Shown piece after piece: positions 1-7,651 of a stretch of 8,434 nt of DNA. Origin of the DNA: Lentisphaeria bacterium UBA7640. Its GTDB lineage: Bacteria; Verrucomicrobiota; Lentisphaeria; Victivallales; Victivallaceae. The stretch covers positions 1 to 8,434 of the forward strand of contig DLIO01000063.1 in the NCBI GenBank assembly GCA_002483765.1, in the 5' to 3' direction. The notes beneath the pieces were generated by a model. The model saw only the letters and a list, made by a program, of their open reading frames with translations, was not told the DNA's origin and did not search any database. The position numbers were made by a program, and so were the translations under genes. How positions within the stretch are numbered: position 1 is the stretch's first letter; each line of letters opens with the position of its first letter.

Positions 1-56
1 TTAACCCTTAACCCTTAAAACTTAACCCTTAAAACTTAATCCTTAAAACTTAATCC
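1..56. repeat. 7-nt tandem repeat array (TTAACCC / TTAAAAC / TTAATCC)
   Basis: The first 56 bases divide exactly into eight heptamers that all begin TTAA: TTAACCC twice, then TTAAAAC, TTAACCC, TTAAAAC, TTAATCC, TTAAAAC, TTAATCC. The last six alternate, so a 14-nt higher-order unit is also visible. The array starts at the window edge and probably continues upstream. It contains no open frame and no spacers, so it is neither a gene nor a CRISPR array. I do not know a function; slippage-generated intergenic DNA is the plainest explanation. Confidence 0.85.
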
Positions 57-62
57 CTGTAT

Positions 63-145
63 TAGTGTTAATTCGTGAAATTAGTGGACAAAAAACTCCC
101 CTCCCATTTTTCCGTGCCTTCCGTGTTTTCCGTGGTTAAATTCCC
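63..145 (+). repeat. Left flanking repeat element, inverted relative to 8358-8434
   Basis: This element runs from TAGTGTTAATTCGTG through GTGGACAAAAAACTCCCC and three degenerate 9-nt units (TTCCGTGCC, TTCCGTGTT, TTCCGTGGT) to a TTAAATTCCC end. The reverse complement of 8358-8434 has the same blocks in the same order: TAGTGT, ATTCGTG, GGACAAAAAAC, a C-rich stretch, CGTG units, GGTTA, and a final TCCC. The two elements therefore bracket the whole operon as imperfect inverted repeats. I have seen similar CGTGG/CCACGAA intergenic tracts in many bacterial genomes but know no accepted name or role for them. Confidence 0.75.
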
Positions 146-150
146 TTTTT

Positions 151-184
151 TGTGCTTTTCGTGGTTTTCGTGGTTAATTTTCCC
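151..184 (+). repeat. Second copy of the CGTGG-unit block
   Basis: A second block, TGTGCTTTTCGTGG then TTTTCGTGG then TTAATTTTCCC, repeats the 3' half of the preceding element (111-145), with the same 9-nt spacing of GTG triplets and the same TTAA...TCCC ending. The left flank therefore carries one and a half copies where the right flank has one. It ends about 90 nt before hsdM and could overlap the upstream edge of the promoter region. Confidence 0.65.
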
Positions 185-277
185 TGCGCGCAACTTTTTA
201 ATTCTATTTGAAATAAGGGGTTTCTCGGTTAATTTAAAATATACATTTTAACTGGCTTTGGCCTTTGGGAGAATTTA
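185..277 (+). promoter_or_regulatory. Leader of the operon; possible promoter and hsdM ribosome-binding site
   Basis: This A+T-rich leader is the only sizeable gap before the operon, so the main promoter should lie here or in the repeats just upstream. TTGAAA at 208-213 could be a -35 box. TAAAAT at 235-240 and TATACA at 240-245 could be -10 boxes, but the spacings (21 and 26 nt) are too long for a good sigma-70 match, so no single pair is convincing. The ribosome-binding site is clear: GGGAG at 267-271, six nt before the hsdM ATG at 278. No strong inverted repeat was seen that would mark an operator or a controller-protein site. Confidence 0.35.
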
Positions 278-1999
278 ATGGCTCATCAACTTACCCTTGC
301 CCAACTGGAATCTTATCTCTGGGGCGCTGCTGATATACTTCGAGGCAATATGGATGCCTCTGAATATAAAGATTATATTTTCGGAATGTTGTTCCTCAGG
401 CGTTTGTCTGATGCTTTTGATGAAGCACGTGAAAGCATTATCTCATACTACCAAAATGAAGGTTATTCTCTGCCGGACGCTCAGGAGATGGCAGAAGATG
501 AAGACGAATATGGTAAAACTTTTTTTATTCCCGAACGCGCTCGCTGGGAGAATTTAAAAACTCTGAAACACGATATTGGCGCGGAGATGAATAAAGCGAC
601 TGAAGCGATTGAAGAATACAATCCTTCGCTTGAAGGTGTGCTCGCTTCGATTGACTTCAATATCAAGAGAAAATTGCCCGATAATAAACTTCGCGACCTG
701 ATTAGTCATTTCACTAAACATCGTTTGCGCAATGTCGATTTTGAATCTCCCGATTTTCTTGGCGCCGCTTATGAATATCTTATTAAACAGTTCGCCGATA
801 GTGCCGGCAAGAAGGGTGGTGAATTCTACACGCCGCCAAGTGTGGTGAAATTGATTGTTGAACTGCTTGAACCGCAAGTGGGAATGAAAGTCTATGACCC
901 GACTTGTGGTAGTGGTGGCATGTTAATTCAATGCCGCAACTTTATTAAAAACCACGGTGGCGATGAGTCGAATGTTGCACTTTATGGGCAAGAGATGAAT
1001 CTTTCCACTTGGGCGATTTGCAAGATGAATATGTTTCTTCACGGCGTTTATGACGCCAGTATCGCCAAAGGTGACACTATTCGCGATCCCAAACATACCG
1101 AAGGTGGCATTTTACGAACCTTCGATCGCGTGATCGCTAATCCGCCATTCTCATTGAGTAATTGGGGTCTTGAAGAAGCTGAACACGATGGTTTTGGTCG
1201 GTTTAAATACGGTTTGCCGCCCAAAGGGCAGGGCGATCTGGCATTTGTGCAACACATGATTAGTTCGATGAATGCCGAGGGCATGTGTGGCGTGGTGATG
1301 CCGCACGGCGTGCTTTTCCGTGGCAGCAAGGAGAAACAGATTAGGCAGGGAATGCTTGAAGATGATCTACTGGAAGCGGTAATTGGTCTTGCCCCAAATC
1401 TGTTCTACGGCGCGGGTATTCCAACTGCAATATTGATCCTGAATAAAAATAAACCAGCCGAACGGAAAAAGCGCGTGCTGTTTATCAATGCCGAACTCGA
1501 GTTTGAAGAGGGCAAAGCACAAAACTATCTGCGTGAAAACCATGTTGCGCAGATTGTTTCAACTTTTAAAAACTACGCAGAACTAAGACGCTATTCGCGC
1601 GTGGTTGAGCTCGCCGAGATTGCTGAAAACGATTTTAACCTCAATATTCGTCGCTATGCCGATACTTCACCGCCGCCGGAACAATTCGACGTGAGAGCGG
1701 TGTTAAACGGGGGTATTCCAGTTTCTGAAACCGTCGCCGATTATATCCAGGAAACATTGCAAGATTGTGATTTGAGTTGCGTATTCGAGCGCGTTGATGA
1801 ATATTACTACAAATTTAAAGACGCCATCAAAACCAAAGAACAGATTGCCGAATATGCGAATGGCCTGAGTTCTGAAGTAATTTCCCAGCTCGAACGCTGG
1901 TGGGATAAATACCAAATCACACTGAAAGATATTGAAGCCGAATACAAAGCAGCCGACGCAGTAATGAAACAGTATCTCGAGGAATTAGGATATGAGTGA
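278..1999 (+). CDS. hsdM: Type I restriction-modification methyltransferase subunit HsdM
   Basis: HsdM transfers a methyl group from S-adenosylmethionine to N6 of adenine in the site chosen by HsdS; two HsdM and one HsdS form the methyltransferase, which is also the core of the restriction complex. The protein has 573 residues, within the family range. Residues about 8-150 look like the helical HsdM N-terminal domain. Residues 181-197 (GEFYTPPSVV onward) open the catalytic domain, DPTCGSGGML at 207-216 is the AdoMet-binding motif I, and NPPF at 288-291 is the catalytic motif IV of gamma-type N6-adenine methylases. The C-terminal ~100 residues are charged and probably helical, as expected for docking on HsdS. 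The ATG at 278 has a good GGGAG site and starts the conserved N-terminal domain. The gene overlaps hsdS by 8 nt, which suggests coupling. No catalytic residue is missing, so activity is likely. Confidence 0.96.
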   Translation: MAHQLTLAQLESYLWGAADILRGNMDASEYKDYIFGMLFLRRLSDAFDEARESIISYYQNEGYSLPDAQEMAEDEDEYGKTFFIPERARWENLKTLKHDIGAEMNKATEAIEEYNPSLEGVLASIDFNIKRKLPDNKLRDLISHFTKHRLRNVDFESPDFLGAAYEYLIKQFADSAGKKGGEFYTPPSVVKLIVELLEPQVGMKVYDPTCGSGGMLIQCRNFIKNHGGDESNVALYGQEMNLSTWAICKMNMFLHGVYDASIAKGDTIRDPKHTEGGILRTFDRVIANPPFSLSNWGLEEAEHDGFGRFKYGLPPKGQGDLAFVQHMISSMNAEGMCGVVMPHGVLFRGSKEKQIRQGMLEDDLLEAVIGLAPNLFYGAGIPTAILILNKNKPAERKKRVLFINAELEFEEGKAQNYLRENHVAQIVSTFKNYAELRRYSRVVELAEIAENDFNLNIRRYADTSPPPEQFDVRAVLNGGIPVSETVADYIQETLQDCDLSCVFERVDEYYYKFKDAIKTKEQIAEYANGLSSEVISQLERWWDKYQITLKDIEAEYKAADAVMKQYLEELGYE

Positions 2000-3230
2000 A
2001 ATTCCGGATGGATGGACCATTTCTTCAGTCAATAAATTATCGAAAAATGGTTTGTTTTCCGATGGTGACTGGGTTGAAAGTAAAGACCAAGACTCACTTG
2101 GAAAAAATAGACTAATCCAGTTAGCCGATATAGGCGATGGTATATTTTTAAATAAATCATCTCGCTTTCTTAATGATGAACAGTTTTCGAGATTAGGGTG
2201 TACTGAATTGAAGGAAGGCGATATTCTTATTGCAAGAATGCCAGAGCCATTAGGTCGAGCCTGTTTATTTCATTCGAGAGAACAAAAATGCGCCACTGTT
2301 GTAGACGTTGCGATAATAAGATTAAATAATGTTGATAATTTCTGGTTAATGTCTGCTATAAATGCACCTGCTTTTAGGCAAGAAATCATTAAGAATGCAA
2401 GTGGAACAACCAGAACACGAATTTCTAAATCAATTCTCGGTAATATTAAAATTCCACTTCCCCCACTTTCGGAACAGAAAAAAATTGCAGAGATATTGAG
2501 TTCGGTGGATAGAAATATTGAAGCGACTGAAAAATTGATTGCCAAATTATCCGAACTAAAAGAGGCCTTGATGCAGGAACTTTTCACCAAAGGGATCGGA
2601 CACACCAAATTCAAAGACAGCCCACTTGGAAAAATCCCCGAAGAGTGGGAAGTGGTGCGGCTAGGTGATATTAGCAAAATAAATCCTAGACTAGAACAAA
2701 AGCCCACACCTGATTTTAAAGTATCTTTTGTTCCAATGGATGCTGTAAGCAACGATGGGAGACTCACATATGCGATAGTAAGGAAATATAGTGAAGTTTC
2801 AAAAGGATTTACGTACTTTCAAGATTATGATGTTTTATTTGCAAAAATTACTCCATGTATGGAAAATGGAAAAGGAGCACTAGTTCATGGGCTAATGAAT
2901 CATATAGGATTTGGTAGCACAGAATTTCATGTATTAAGAGCCACACAAAAAACTACTAGTGAATTTGTTTATCATCTAGTTAATTGGAAAAACTTCAGAA
3001 TTGAAGCTGAGTCAAATATGACCGGGTCGGCTGGGCAAAGACGTGTCCCTACAGATTTTTTGAAATTATATCAAATGGCTTTGCCGCCATTAAAGGAACA
3101 AAAACAAATTGGCTCAATTCTATCCGGTAACGACTCCAAGATTGAAAAAGCCAAGACACGTCTAGAAAAACTAAAAGATATGAAAAAAGGTTTAATGCAA
3201 GATTTATTAACTGGGAAAATAAGGGTTTGA
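1992..3230 (+). CDS. hsdS: Type I restriction-modification specificity subunit HsdS
   Basis: HsdS recognises the bipartite DNA target and holds the HsdM and HsdR subunits together. The 412 residues show the classic internal duplication. Target-recognition domain 1 (about 1-150, ending GTTRTRISKSIL) is followed by conserved region 1 with PPLSEQKKIAEILS at 157-170 and a coiled coil to LMQELFTK at 193-200. Domain 2 (about 210-362, ending with SAGQRRVPTDFL) is followed by conserved region 2 with PPLKEQKQIGSILS at 365-378 and LMQDLLTGK at 401-409. The two repeats lie 208 residues apart, so both half-sites are complete. The two recognition domains do not resemble each other, so an asymmetric target is expected; the target itself cannot be read from sequence. 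The ATG at 1992 lies inside the hsdM end, with GAGG at 1979-1982 as ribosome-binding site. Parts of the recognition domains are richer in A+T than hsdM, as is common where these domains are exchanged. Confidence 0.95.
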   Translation: MSEIPDGWTISSVNKLSKNGLFSDGDWVESKDQDSLGKNRLIQLADIGDGIFLNKSSRFLNDEQFSRLGCTELKEGDILIARMPEPLGRACLFHSREQKCATVVDVAIIRLNNVDNFWLMSAINAPAFRQEIIKNASGTTRTRISKSILGNIKIPLPPLSEQKKIAEILSSVDRNIEATEKLIAKLSELKEALMQELFTKGIGHTKFKDSPLGKIPEEWEVVRLGDISKINPRLEQKPTPDFKVSFVPMDAVSNDGRLTYAIVRKYSEVSKGFTYFQDYDVLFAKITPCMENGKGALVHGLMNHIGFGSTEFHVLRATQKTTSEFVYHLVNWKNFRIEAESNMTGSAGQRRVPTDFLKLYQMALPPLKEQKQIGSILSGNDSKIEKAKTRLEKLKDMKKGLMQDLLTGKIRV

Positions 3231-3231
3231 T

Positions 3232-4179
3232 ATGAAAGTTTTTACGAATGCGTTCGAGATGGAGTATTCTGATAGAGTTGGATTCAATATTAGTGAATTT
3301 TGGGATTACTTGATTTCAAAATCAGGAGATGAGTTTTCTTTTGGTGGTTCCAAAAGGTTGCTTTATGTCCACGAATATTCCACATATTATGCCTGTTTGT
3401 TCATTACTATTCGTGATGAACGAACATTTTGCTCATTAAAACGAGGCGAAGAACTCTCCATGAGTGTTGAGCATCTTGATGGAAATGCAGACTTCATGGA
3501 CTTCAACTTTTTTGTTGCCAGTAAAATTGAAATCAATAATTGCAAGTTTAGAGGACTTTATCAGAGTTACAGACGTTCATGTAGTCTTATCCGATTCAGT
3601 ATTTTTTTTGAGAGAATGTTTAGAGATTTTTACAACAAAAAAATGAGGGAGATAGTTAATTCCATAAAGATTAAAGATGTAGTGGCTGAAAGTACGGCAA
3701 AAAGGCGTGCAGGAAGAATTTTGCGTGGTAAATTAAAAGTTATCCCACTAGTTAGTCGTTCAAGTTTCCAAGAGCTTATTAGCCATTTGTCTGAAATTCG
3801 TTCTTTTAGATATGAATACAGCGTTTATAATGATAGAGAAGGAATTTTTATACCAGCACGAGATATTGTAAAGTCAAAGATCGAGGAGATAAGGTTTCGT
3901 CAAGGTGAGGTTCAGCGTGTAAAAAATGCTATTATTTCGGTTGTTAGAGATAATCCCGGAGGATTTTCATGGGGAACAGTAATAGGTCGTGGTGAGGATG
4001 GAAGGGAGTTTAGCTTTAAATTGGATATAAACAAGAACGATTTTGGAGTTGAAGAGTTTGATGACGTCACGGCAAAATTACCATCTGGCCCCTTGTCTGA
4101 ATTTTATAGATCTGCAATTTTTCAGGATTTAATACAAATAATCACTGATAACGATGATATTTTCGGAGACCATGAATAA
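3232..4179 (+). CDS. Candidate RexA-like phage-exclusion protein in the restriction operon
   Basis: This 315-residue soluble protein has no signal peptide or membrane span. Compared with lambda RexA (279 residues, recalled from memory), several blocks fall at nearly the same positions: LLYVHE at 43-48 against YLYIHK; CLF near 55-57 against FLF; an Arg at 71 against 70; FNFFV then Ile at 91-99 against FLFV then Ile at 93-101; a Gly at 108 against 109. Further on, GR at 161-162, FQEL at 179-182 and RDI at 210-212 keep the spacing of GR, FGDIL and RDI in RexA. The C-terminus (about 245-280) is acidic, with GRGEDGREF. RexA is the intracellular trigger of lambda exclusion and works with the membrane protein RexB; the next gene here encodes a small membrane protein. 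The ATG lies 1 nt after the hsdS stop, with AAGGG at 3221-3225 as ribosome-binding site. The gene is A+T-rich in places (14 G+C in the 60 bases from 3601). That it is a gene is near certain; the RexA link is an inference. Otherwise it is an unknown defence-associated protein. Confidence 0.6.
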   Translation: MKVFTNAFEMEYSDRVGFNISEFWDYLISKSGDEFSFGGSKRLLYVHEYSTYYACLFITIRDERTFCSLKRGEELSMSVEHLDGNADFMDFNFFVASKIEINNCKFRGLYQSYRRSCSLIRFSIFFERMFRDFYNKKMREIVNSIKIKDVVAESTAKRRAGRILRGKLKVIPLVSRSSFQELISHLSEIRSFRYEYSVYNDREGIFIPARDIVKSKIEEIRFRQGEVQRVKNAIISVVRDNPGGFSWGTVIGRGEDGREFSFKLDINKNDFGVEEFDDVTAKLPSGPLSEFYRSAIFQDLIQIITDNDDIFGDHE

Positions 4180-4661
4180 TGAATTGGGAGTCGTTTATTG
4201 AGTTGTATGTCCAGCAACTAAGAATGCCCTTATTTTCAGGGCTCTTCAGTGTTGCTGGATTTCTTTTTGCAATGGAAACATTTATTATTGTGAAGATGAA
4301 AGAAGGATTATATGACTCGGATGAATATCAGTGCTTGATTAAGAAAAAAAGAAAACGTGACCCAAAACATTCATTTTATGGTGGGTTAAGACGTTTGAGT
4401 CGTTTGTTAACTGGAGCAGTAATTGTTGCAATACTTGCTTCTATTTCTCAAATTATCTTTGGCTTTTATGAAGTCTTATGGTCAATTTTAATCGCGGTTG
4501 GAATGGGAGTATTTGCATTGGCAACTTTAGTTACTGCCATTGTATTTTCAAGTATAAATCTACATGTCTGGTTTGTTCAGTTAGAGAGAATTGCGGTAAA
4601 AAAAGCAAATGAAGATTCTAAGATAGAGAATGGCGATGCCCCAGAGTTGGATGAAAAATGA
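4179..4661 (+). CDS. Small multi-span membrane protein, candidate RexB-like partner
   Basis: The 160-residue protein has hydrophobic spans at about 17-38, 75-96 and 100-124. Between spans 1 and 2 lies a strongly basic loop (KKKRKRDPKH at 55-64 and RRLSR at 71-75), which should face the cytoplasm under the positive-inside rule. The tail from about 140 is charged and polar. There is no signal peptide or catalytic motif. Lambda RexB (144 residues, four spans) is described as an ion channel that depolarises the membrane when RexA is triggered. This protein has a similar size, the same place after its soluble partner, and a loosely similar end of the last span (WFVQLERI against LVFQLYNL, from memory), but seems to have three spans and a longer basic loop. 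Its ATG overlaps the upstream TAA by one base (TAATG), with GGAGA at 4165-4169, so the two products are probably made in step. The RexB link rests mainly on context; a generic toxin-like or sensor membrane protein is possible. Confidence 0.5.
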   Translation: MNWESFIELYVQQLRMPLFSGLFSVAGFLFAMETFIIVKMKEGLYDSDEYQCLIKKKRKRDPKHSFYGGLRRLSRLLTGAVIVAILASISQIIFGFYEVLWSILIAVGMGVFALATLVTAIVFSSINLHVWFVQLERIAVKKANEDSKIENGDAPELDEK

Positions 4662-7651
4662 ATGACGAACAGCTAAAAGTTGAAGAACCTTGTATAGTCC
4701 AGCTTCAGAAGTTGGGTTATACTTATGTTCATGGTTCTGCGTTGTCGCCGGATGTTGGGGAGAATCCGGAACGGCTCACTTGGCGCGATGTGGTGCTGGG
4801 GGTTCGTCTTCGTTCTGCTATTCAGCGAATTAATCCGTGGATATCTGAGGAAAATCTGAACAAAGTGGTTCACGATTTAACGCACATTCAGCAATCTTCG
4901 TTGATGGAGGCAAATCAGTCGTTTTCAAAAAACTTGGTCGAATATATGTCATACGAGCAAGATTTGGGCAAAGGGCGAAAAGGTCAGACGGTTAAGATTA
5001 TTGACTTCGAGCAGATTGAGAACAACGAATTTCTGGTGGTCAATCAATTTAAGGTTCACGGCCCGAAACAGAAAGTTATTCCTGATGTGGTGATATTTGT
5101 TAACGGTTTGCCATTGGCAGTAATCGAATGTAAATCTCCATATATCACCAATCCGTTAGAGGAGGGAATTAACCAATTGCGTCGTTATCAGAATCTGCGT
5201 TATCCGCAGGAATATGAGGGCGCTGAACGGTTATTCTGGTACAATCAACTGCTGGTCAGCACTTTTTACACTAAAGCTATTTTGGGAACAATCGGCGCGG
5301 GCTATGAACATTTCATGGAGTGGAAAGATCCCTATCCATTCCGGGAATTTGAAGATAATCAGCAGTTGGGAATTGATGACGCGCAACAGGCATTGAGTTC
5401 GCAAGAGAAGTTGTTAGGCGGAGTATTCAATAAAAAGAATCTGTTGGATATTATTCGCAATTTTATCATTTTTGAGCCAGAAGATGGCAAGATAGTCAAG
5501 AAAATATGCCGTTATCAGCAGTTCCGCGCAGTTCATAAAGCGGTAAAGCGTTTACAAGAGGGGAAAAATCGTTACGAAAAAGGTGGAGTGGTTTGGCACA
5601 CTCAAGGCAGTGGAAAATCGTTGACCATGGTTTTCTTCGCCATGCAGATGCGGAGAAATCCCGAACTGAAAAAATATAAAATTGTTTTTCTCACCGACCG
5701 CACCCAACTGGATCGGCAGTTGACCGCAACCTTTGGACGTTGTCAAGATGAAACGGTTTATCACGCGCAAAGCGTTAAAGAGCTGAAAGCGTTATTAGCG
5801 AAAGACAGCAGTGACCTGATTACCGGAATGATTCATAAATTTCAGACTGATAGCGAATTTGAAGAGATGACTGCGCTTAATGATAGCGATAAGATTGTTA
5901 TACTGGTCGATGAAGCGCATCGTTCGCACTATTCGGCTCTCGGTGCCAATCTAAACAAAGCGTTGCCCAATGCCCCCAAAATCGCTTTTACTGGCACGCC
6001 ATTGATAAAGAGTGAGAAGACCAGTAATGAGTTTGGTTCTTATATCGACACTTATACCATTGATCAGTCGGTTGAGGATGGCGCCACGCTGCAAATTCTC
6101 TACGAAGGGCGCGAATCGAATACCAAAGTAACTGGCGATTCGCTCGATAAACTTTTTGAGACCTATTTAGCCGATAAAACTCCTGAAGAGAAAGAGGAGA
6201 TCAAGCGAAGATACGGGAAAGAGCAAGTGGTTCTTGAAGCATCGAAACGCATTGAGATGGTGGCGATTGATATTCTCGAACATTACCGGACGCACATTCA
6301 GCCCAACGGTTTTAAAGCGCAGATTGTCACTTCAAGCCGGGAAGCTGCCGTCAGATATAAACACGCGCTCGATAAACTTGGAGCCCCGGAATCAGCCGTA
6401 ATTATTAGCGGCGACCACAATGATAAACCACATATCGCAGAACATACCAACGCTAGTCAACAAAGAATTTATATCGAACGTTTTAAAAAGAAGATGGCGG
6501 AAGACCAACTGTCATTTTTGATTGTCAAAGATATGTTGTTGACCGGGTTTGATGCGCCAGTTGAACAGGTGATGTATTTGGATCGGAAACTGGTTGAACA
6601 CAATCTGCTTCAAGCCATCGCGCGCGTGAATCGGGTTTCGACTGGCAAGGATCGCGGTTATATTGTTGATTATTACGGGCTGACCGATTATCTGCACGAA
6701 GCGCTCGCGGTGTTTAGTTCTGAAGATGTCAAAGGAGCATTAGTGCCAATTAAGGAAGAGTTGCCCAAACTTCAGATGTATCACACCAAGGCAATGGCAT
6801 ATTTTCATGCTGTAAAGATGACCGATTTAGATGCGTGTATTGACGTGCTTAAAGATGAACAGATTCGTTCGAGTTTTATGTTGGACTTCAAAAGATTTAT
6901 GAAGATGATGGATATTATTTTGCCCAAAGCGGAAGCGTCGCCATTTATCGCGGATATGCGACTGCTCGGTAAAATTGCCAATGGCGCAAGGAACCGCTAT
7001 CGTGATGACCAGTTGGCTATTGCCGGCTGTGGCGAAAAGGTGCGCGCATTAATCGACGAACATATCTACTCAACCGGAGTTGAATCGAGAATTAAACCGA
7101 TCGATTTAGTGTCTGAGGATTTTGAACCGTATGTCGCTTCGCTGAAATCCCCAAAAGCACAGGCCAGCGAAATCGAACACGCCATTAAACATCATATCAC
7201 GGTAAACCTTGAACAAGACCCTGAATATTATAAAAAACTCAGCGAACGCTTGAAGGATATTCTCGAAAAACAGCGCGATAATTGGGAACAGTTATTATTA
7301 GAATTGCAAGAGGTTAGAGGCGATATTGAAACCAAGAGAAAATCAGAGGCCGAAGGGCTGGGATTGAGTAAACAGGAATATGCTTTCTACGGGATTTTGA
7401 AAGCTGAACTCGGCATCGAAGAACCCAATGAAGATGAACAATTTGCTATGCTTGAAATTTCATCCGCAATCTTCGATATGTTAAGAGAACGAACCGCCAT
7501 TGTGGAGTTTTTCAAAAAAGAGGCCGAAGTGAAAAAACTAAGGCGCGACCTCAAACGAATGTTGGTCAGATTGGTCAAAGATCCGAAGATAAACCGAGTG
7601 ATTATTGAACGTTATCTTGAACTTGCGAAGGTGAGTTTTGGTCGTCAGTAA
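4658..7651 (+). CDS. hsdR: Type I restriction endonuclease motor subunit HsdR
   Basis: HsdR uses ATP to pull DNA through the bound R2M2S complex and cuts unmethylated DNA away from the recognition site. The 997 residues show the normal order. A PD-(D/E)xK nuclease has PD at 142-143 and ECK at 157-159, followed by a QLRRY element at 173-177. A superfamily 2 motor has Walker A HTQGSGKS at 314-321, TDRTQLDRQL at 346-355, the DEAH box at 418-421 and FTGTP at 444-448; the second RecA-like lobe has LLTGFDAP at 627-634 and QAIARVNR at 652-659. The helical C-terminal region (about 700-997), rich in charged residues, should contact HsdM and HsdS. The ATG at 4658 overlaps the previous stop by 4 nt (ATGA) with only a weak upstream GG-rich site, so it probably depends on translational coupling. 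Every catalytic motif is intact and the length is typical. Confidence 0.96.
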   Translation: MNDEQLKVEEPCIVQLQKLGYTYVHGSALSPDVGENPERLTWRDVVLGVRLRSAIQRINPWISEENLNKVVHDLTHIQQSSLMEANQSFSKNLVEYMSYEQDLGKGRKGQTVKIIDFEQIENNEFLVVNQFKVHGPKQKVIPDVVIFVNGLPLAVIECKSPYITNPLEEGINQLRRYQNLRYPQEYEGAERLFWYNQLLVSTFYTKAILGTIGAGYEHFMEWKDPYPFREFEDNQQLGIDDAQQALSSQEKLLGGVFNKKNLLDIIRNFIIFEPEDGKIVKKICRYQQFRAVHKAVKRLQEGKNRYEKGGVVWHTQGSGKSLTMVFFAMQMRRNPELKKYKIVFLTDRTQLDRQLTATFGRCQDETVYHAQSVKELKALLAKDSSDLITGMIHKFQTDSEFEEMTALNDSDKIVILVDEAHRSHYSALGANLNKALPNAPKIAFTGTPLIKSEKTSNEFGSYIDTYTIDQSVEDGATLQILYEGRESNTKVTGDSLDKLFETYLADKTPEEKEEIKRRYGKEQVVLEASKRIEMVAIDILEHYRTHIQPNGFKAQIVTSSREAAVRYKHALDKLGAPESAVIISGDHNDKPHIAEHTNASQQRIYIERFKKKMAEDQLSFLIVKDMLLTGFDAPVEQVMYLDRKLVEHNLLQAIARVNRVSTGKDRGYIVDYYGLTDYLHEALAVFSSEDVKGALVPIKEELPKLQMYHTKAMAYFHAVKMTDLDACIDVLKDEQIRSSFMLDFKRFMKMMDIILPKAEASPFIADMRLLGKIANGARNRYRDDQLAIAGCGEKVRALIDEHIYSTGVESRIKPIDLVSEDFEPYVASLKSPKAQASEIEHAIKHHITVNLEQDPEYYKKLSERLKDILEKQRDNWEQLLLELQEVRGDIETKRKSEAEGLGLSKQEYAFYGILKAELGIEEPNEDEQFAMLEISSAIFDMLRERTAIVEFFKKEAEVKKLRRDLKRMLVRLVKDPKINRVIIERYLELAKVSFGRQ
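7628..7640 (+). promoter_or_regulatory. Ribosome-binding site that supports a TTG start
   Basis: AAGGTGAG at 7628-7635 lies inside the end of hsdR; its AAGG core sits 6 nt before TTG at 7638. An in-frame TGA at 7632-7634 forbids any earlier start, and no in-frame ATG occurs near the beginning of the conserved region. The TTG at 7638 is therefore the best start for the metallopeptidase gene. A rare start codon would lower its yield relative to hsdR. Confidence 0.7.

Noticed and set aside
1..56. Telomere-like TTAACCC repeats
   Set aside because: The unit is degenerate and alternates with TTAAAAC, and the neighbouring genes are bacterial. Nothing suggests a chromosome end.
61..184. CRISPR array from regularly spaced GTG units
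   Set aside because: Units are 9-10 nt and contiguous with no unique spacers, and no cas gene is present.
554..877. 107-codon open frame on the - strand inside hsdM
   Set aside because: Antisense shadow of the conserved methyltransferase reading frame; no motif or independent ribosome-binding site was identified.
2270..2767. 165-codon open frame on the - strand inside hsdS
   Set aside because: It is fully covered by hsdS, which has clear family motifs. The antisense translation is low-complexity (Ser/Leu-rich) and shows no recognisable motif.
3232..4179. PrrC-like or RloC-like anticodon nuclease as the restriction-linked accessory gene
   Set aside because: The protein has no Walker A motif or ABC-type ATPase signature, and at 315 residues is shorter than those nucleases.
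3232..4661. Assignment of the two-gene insert to the Kiwa (KwaA/KwaB) system
   Set aside because: Sizes are similar, but the gene order is reversed relative to Kiwa and I could not match the 315-residue protein to KwaB, whereas several RexA blocks align with conserved spacing.
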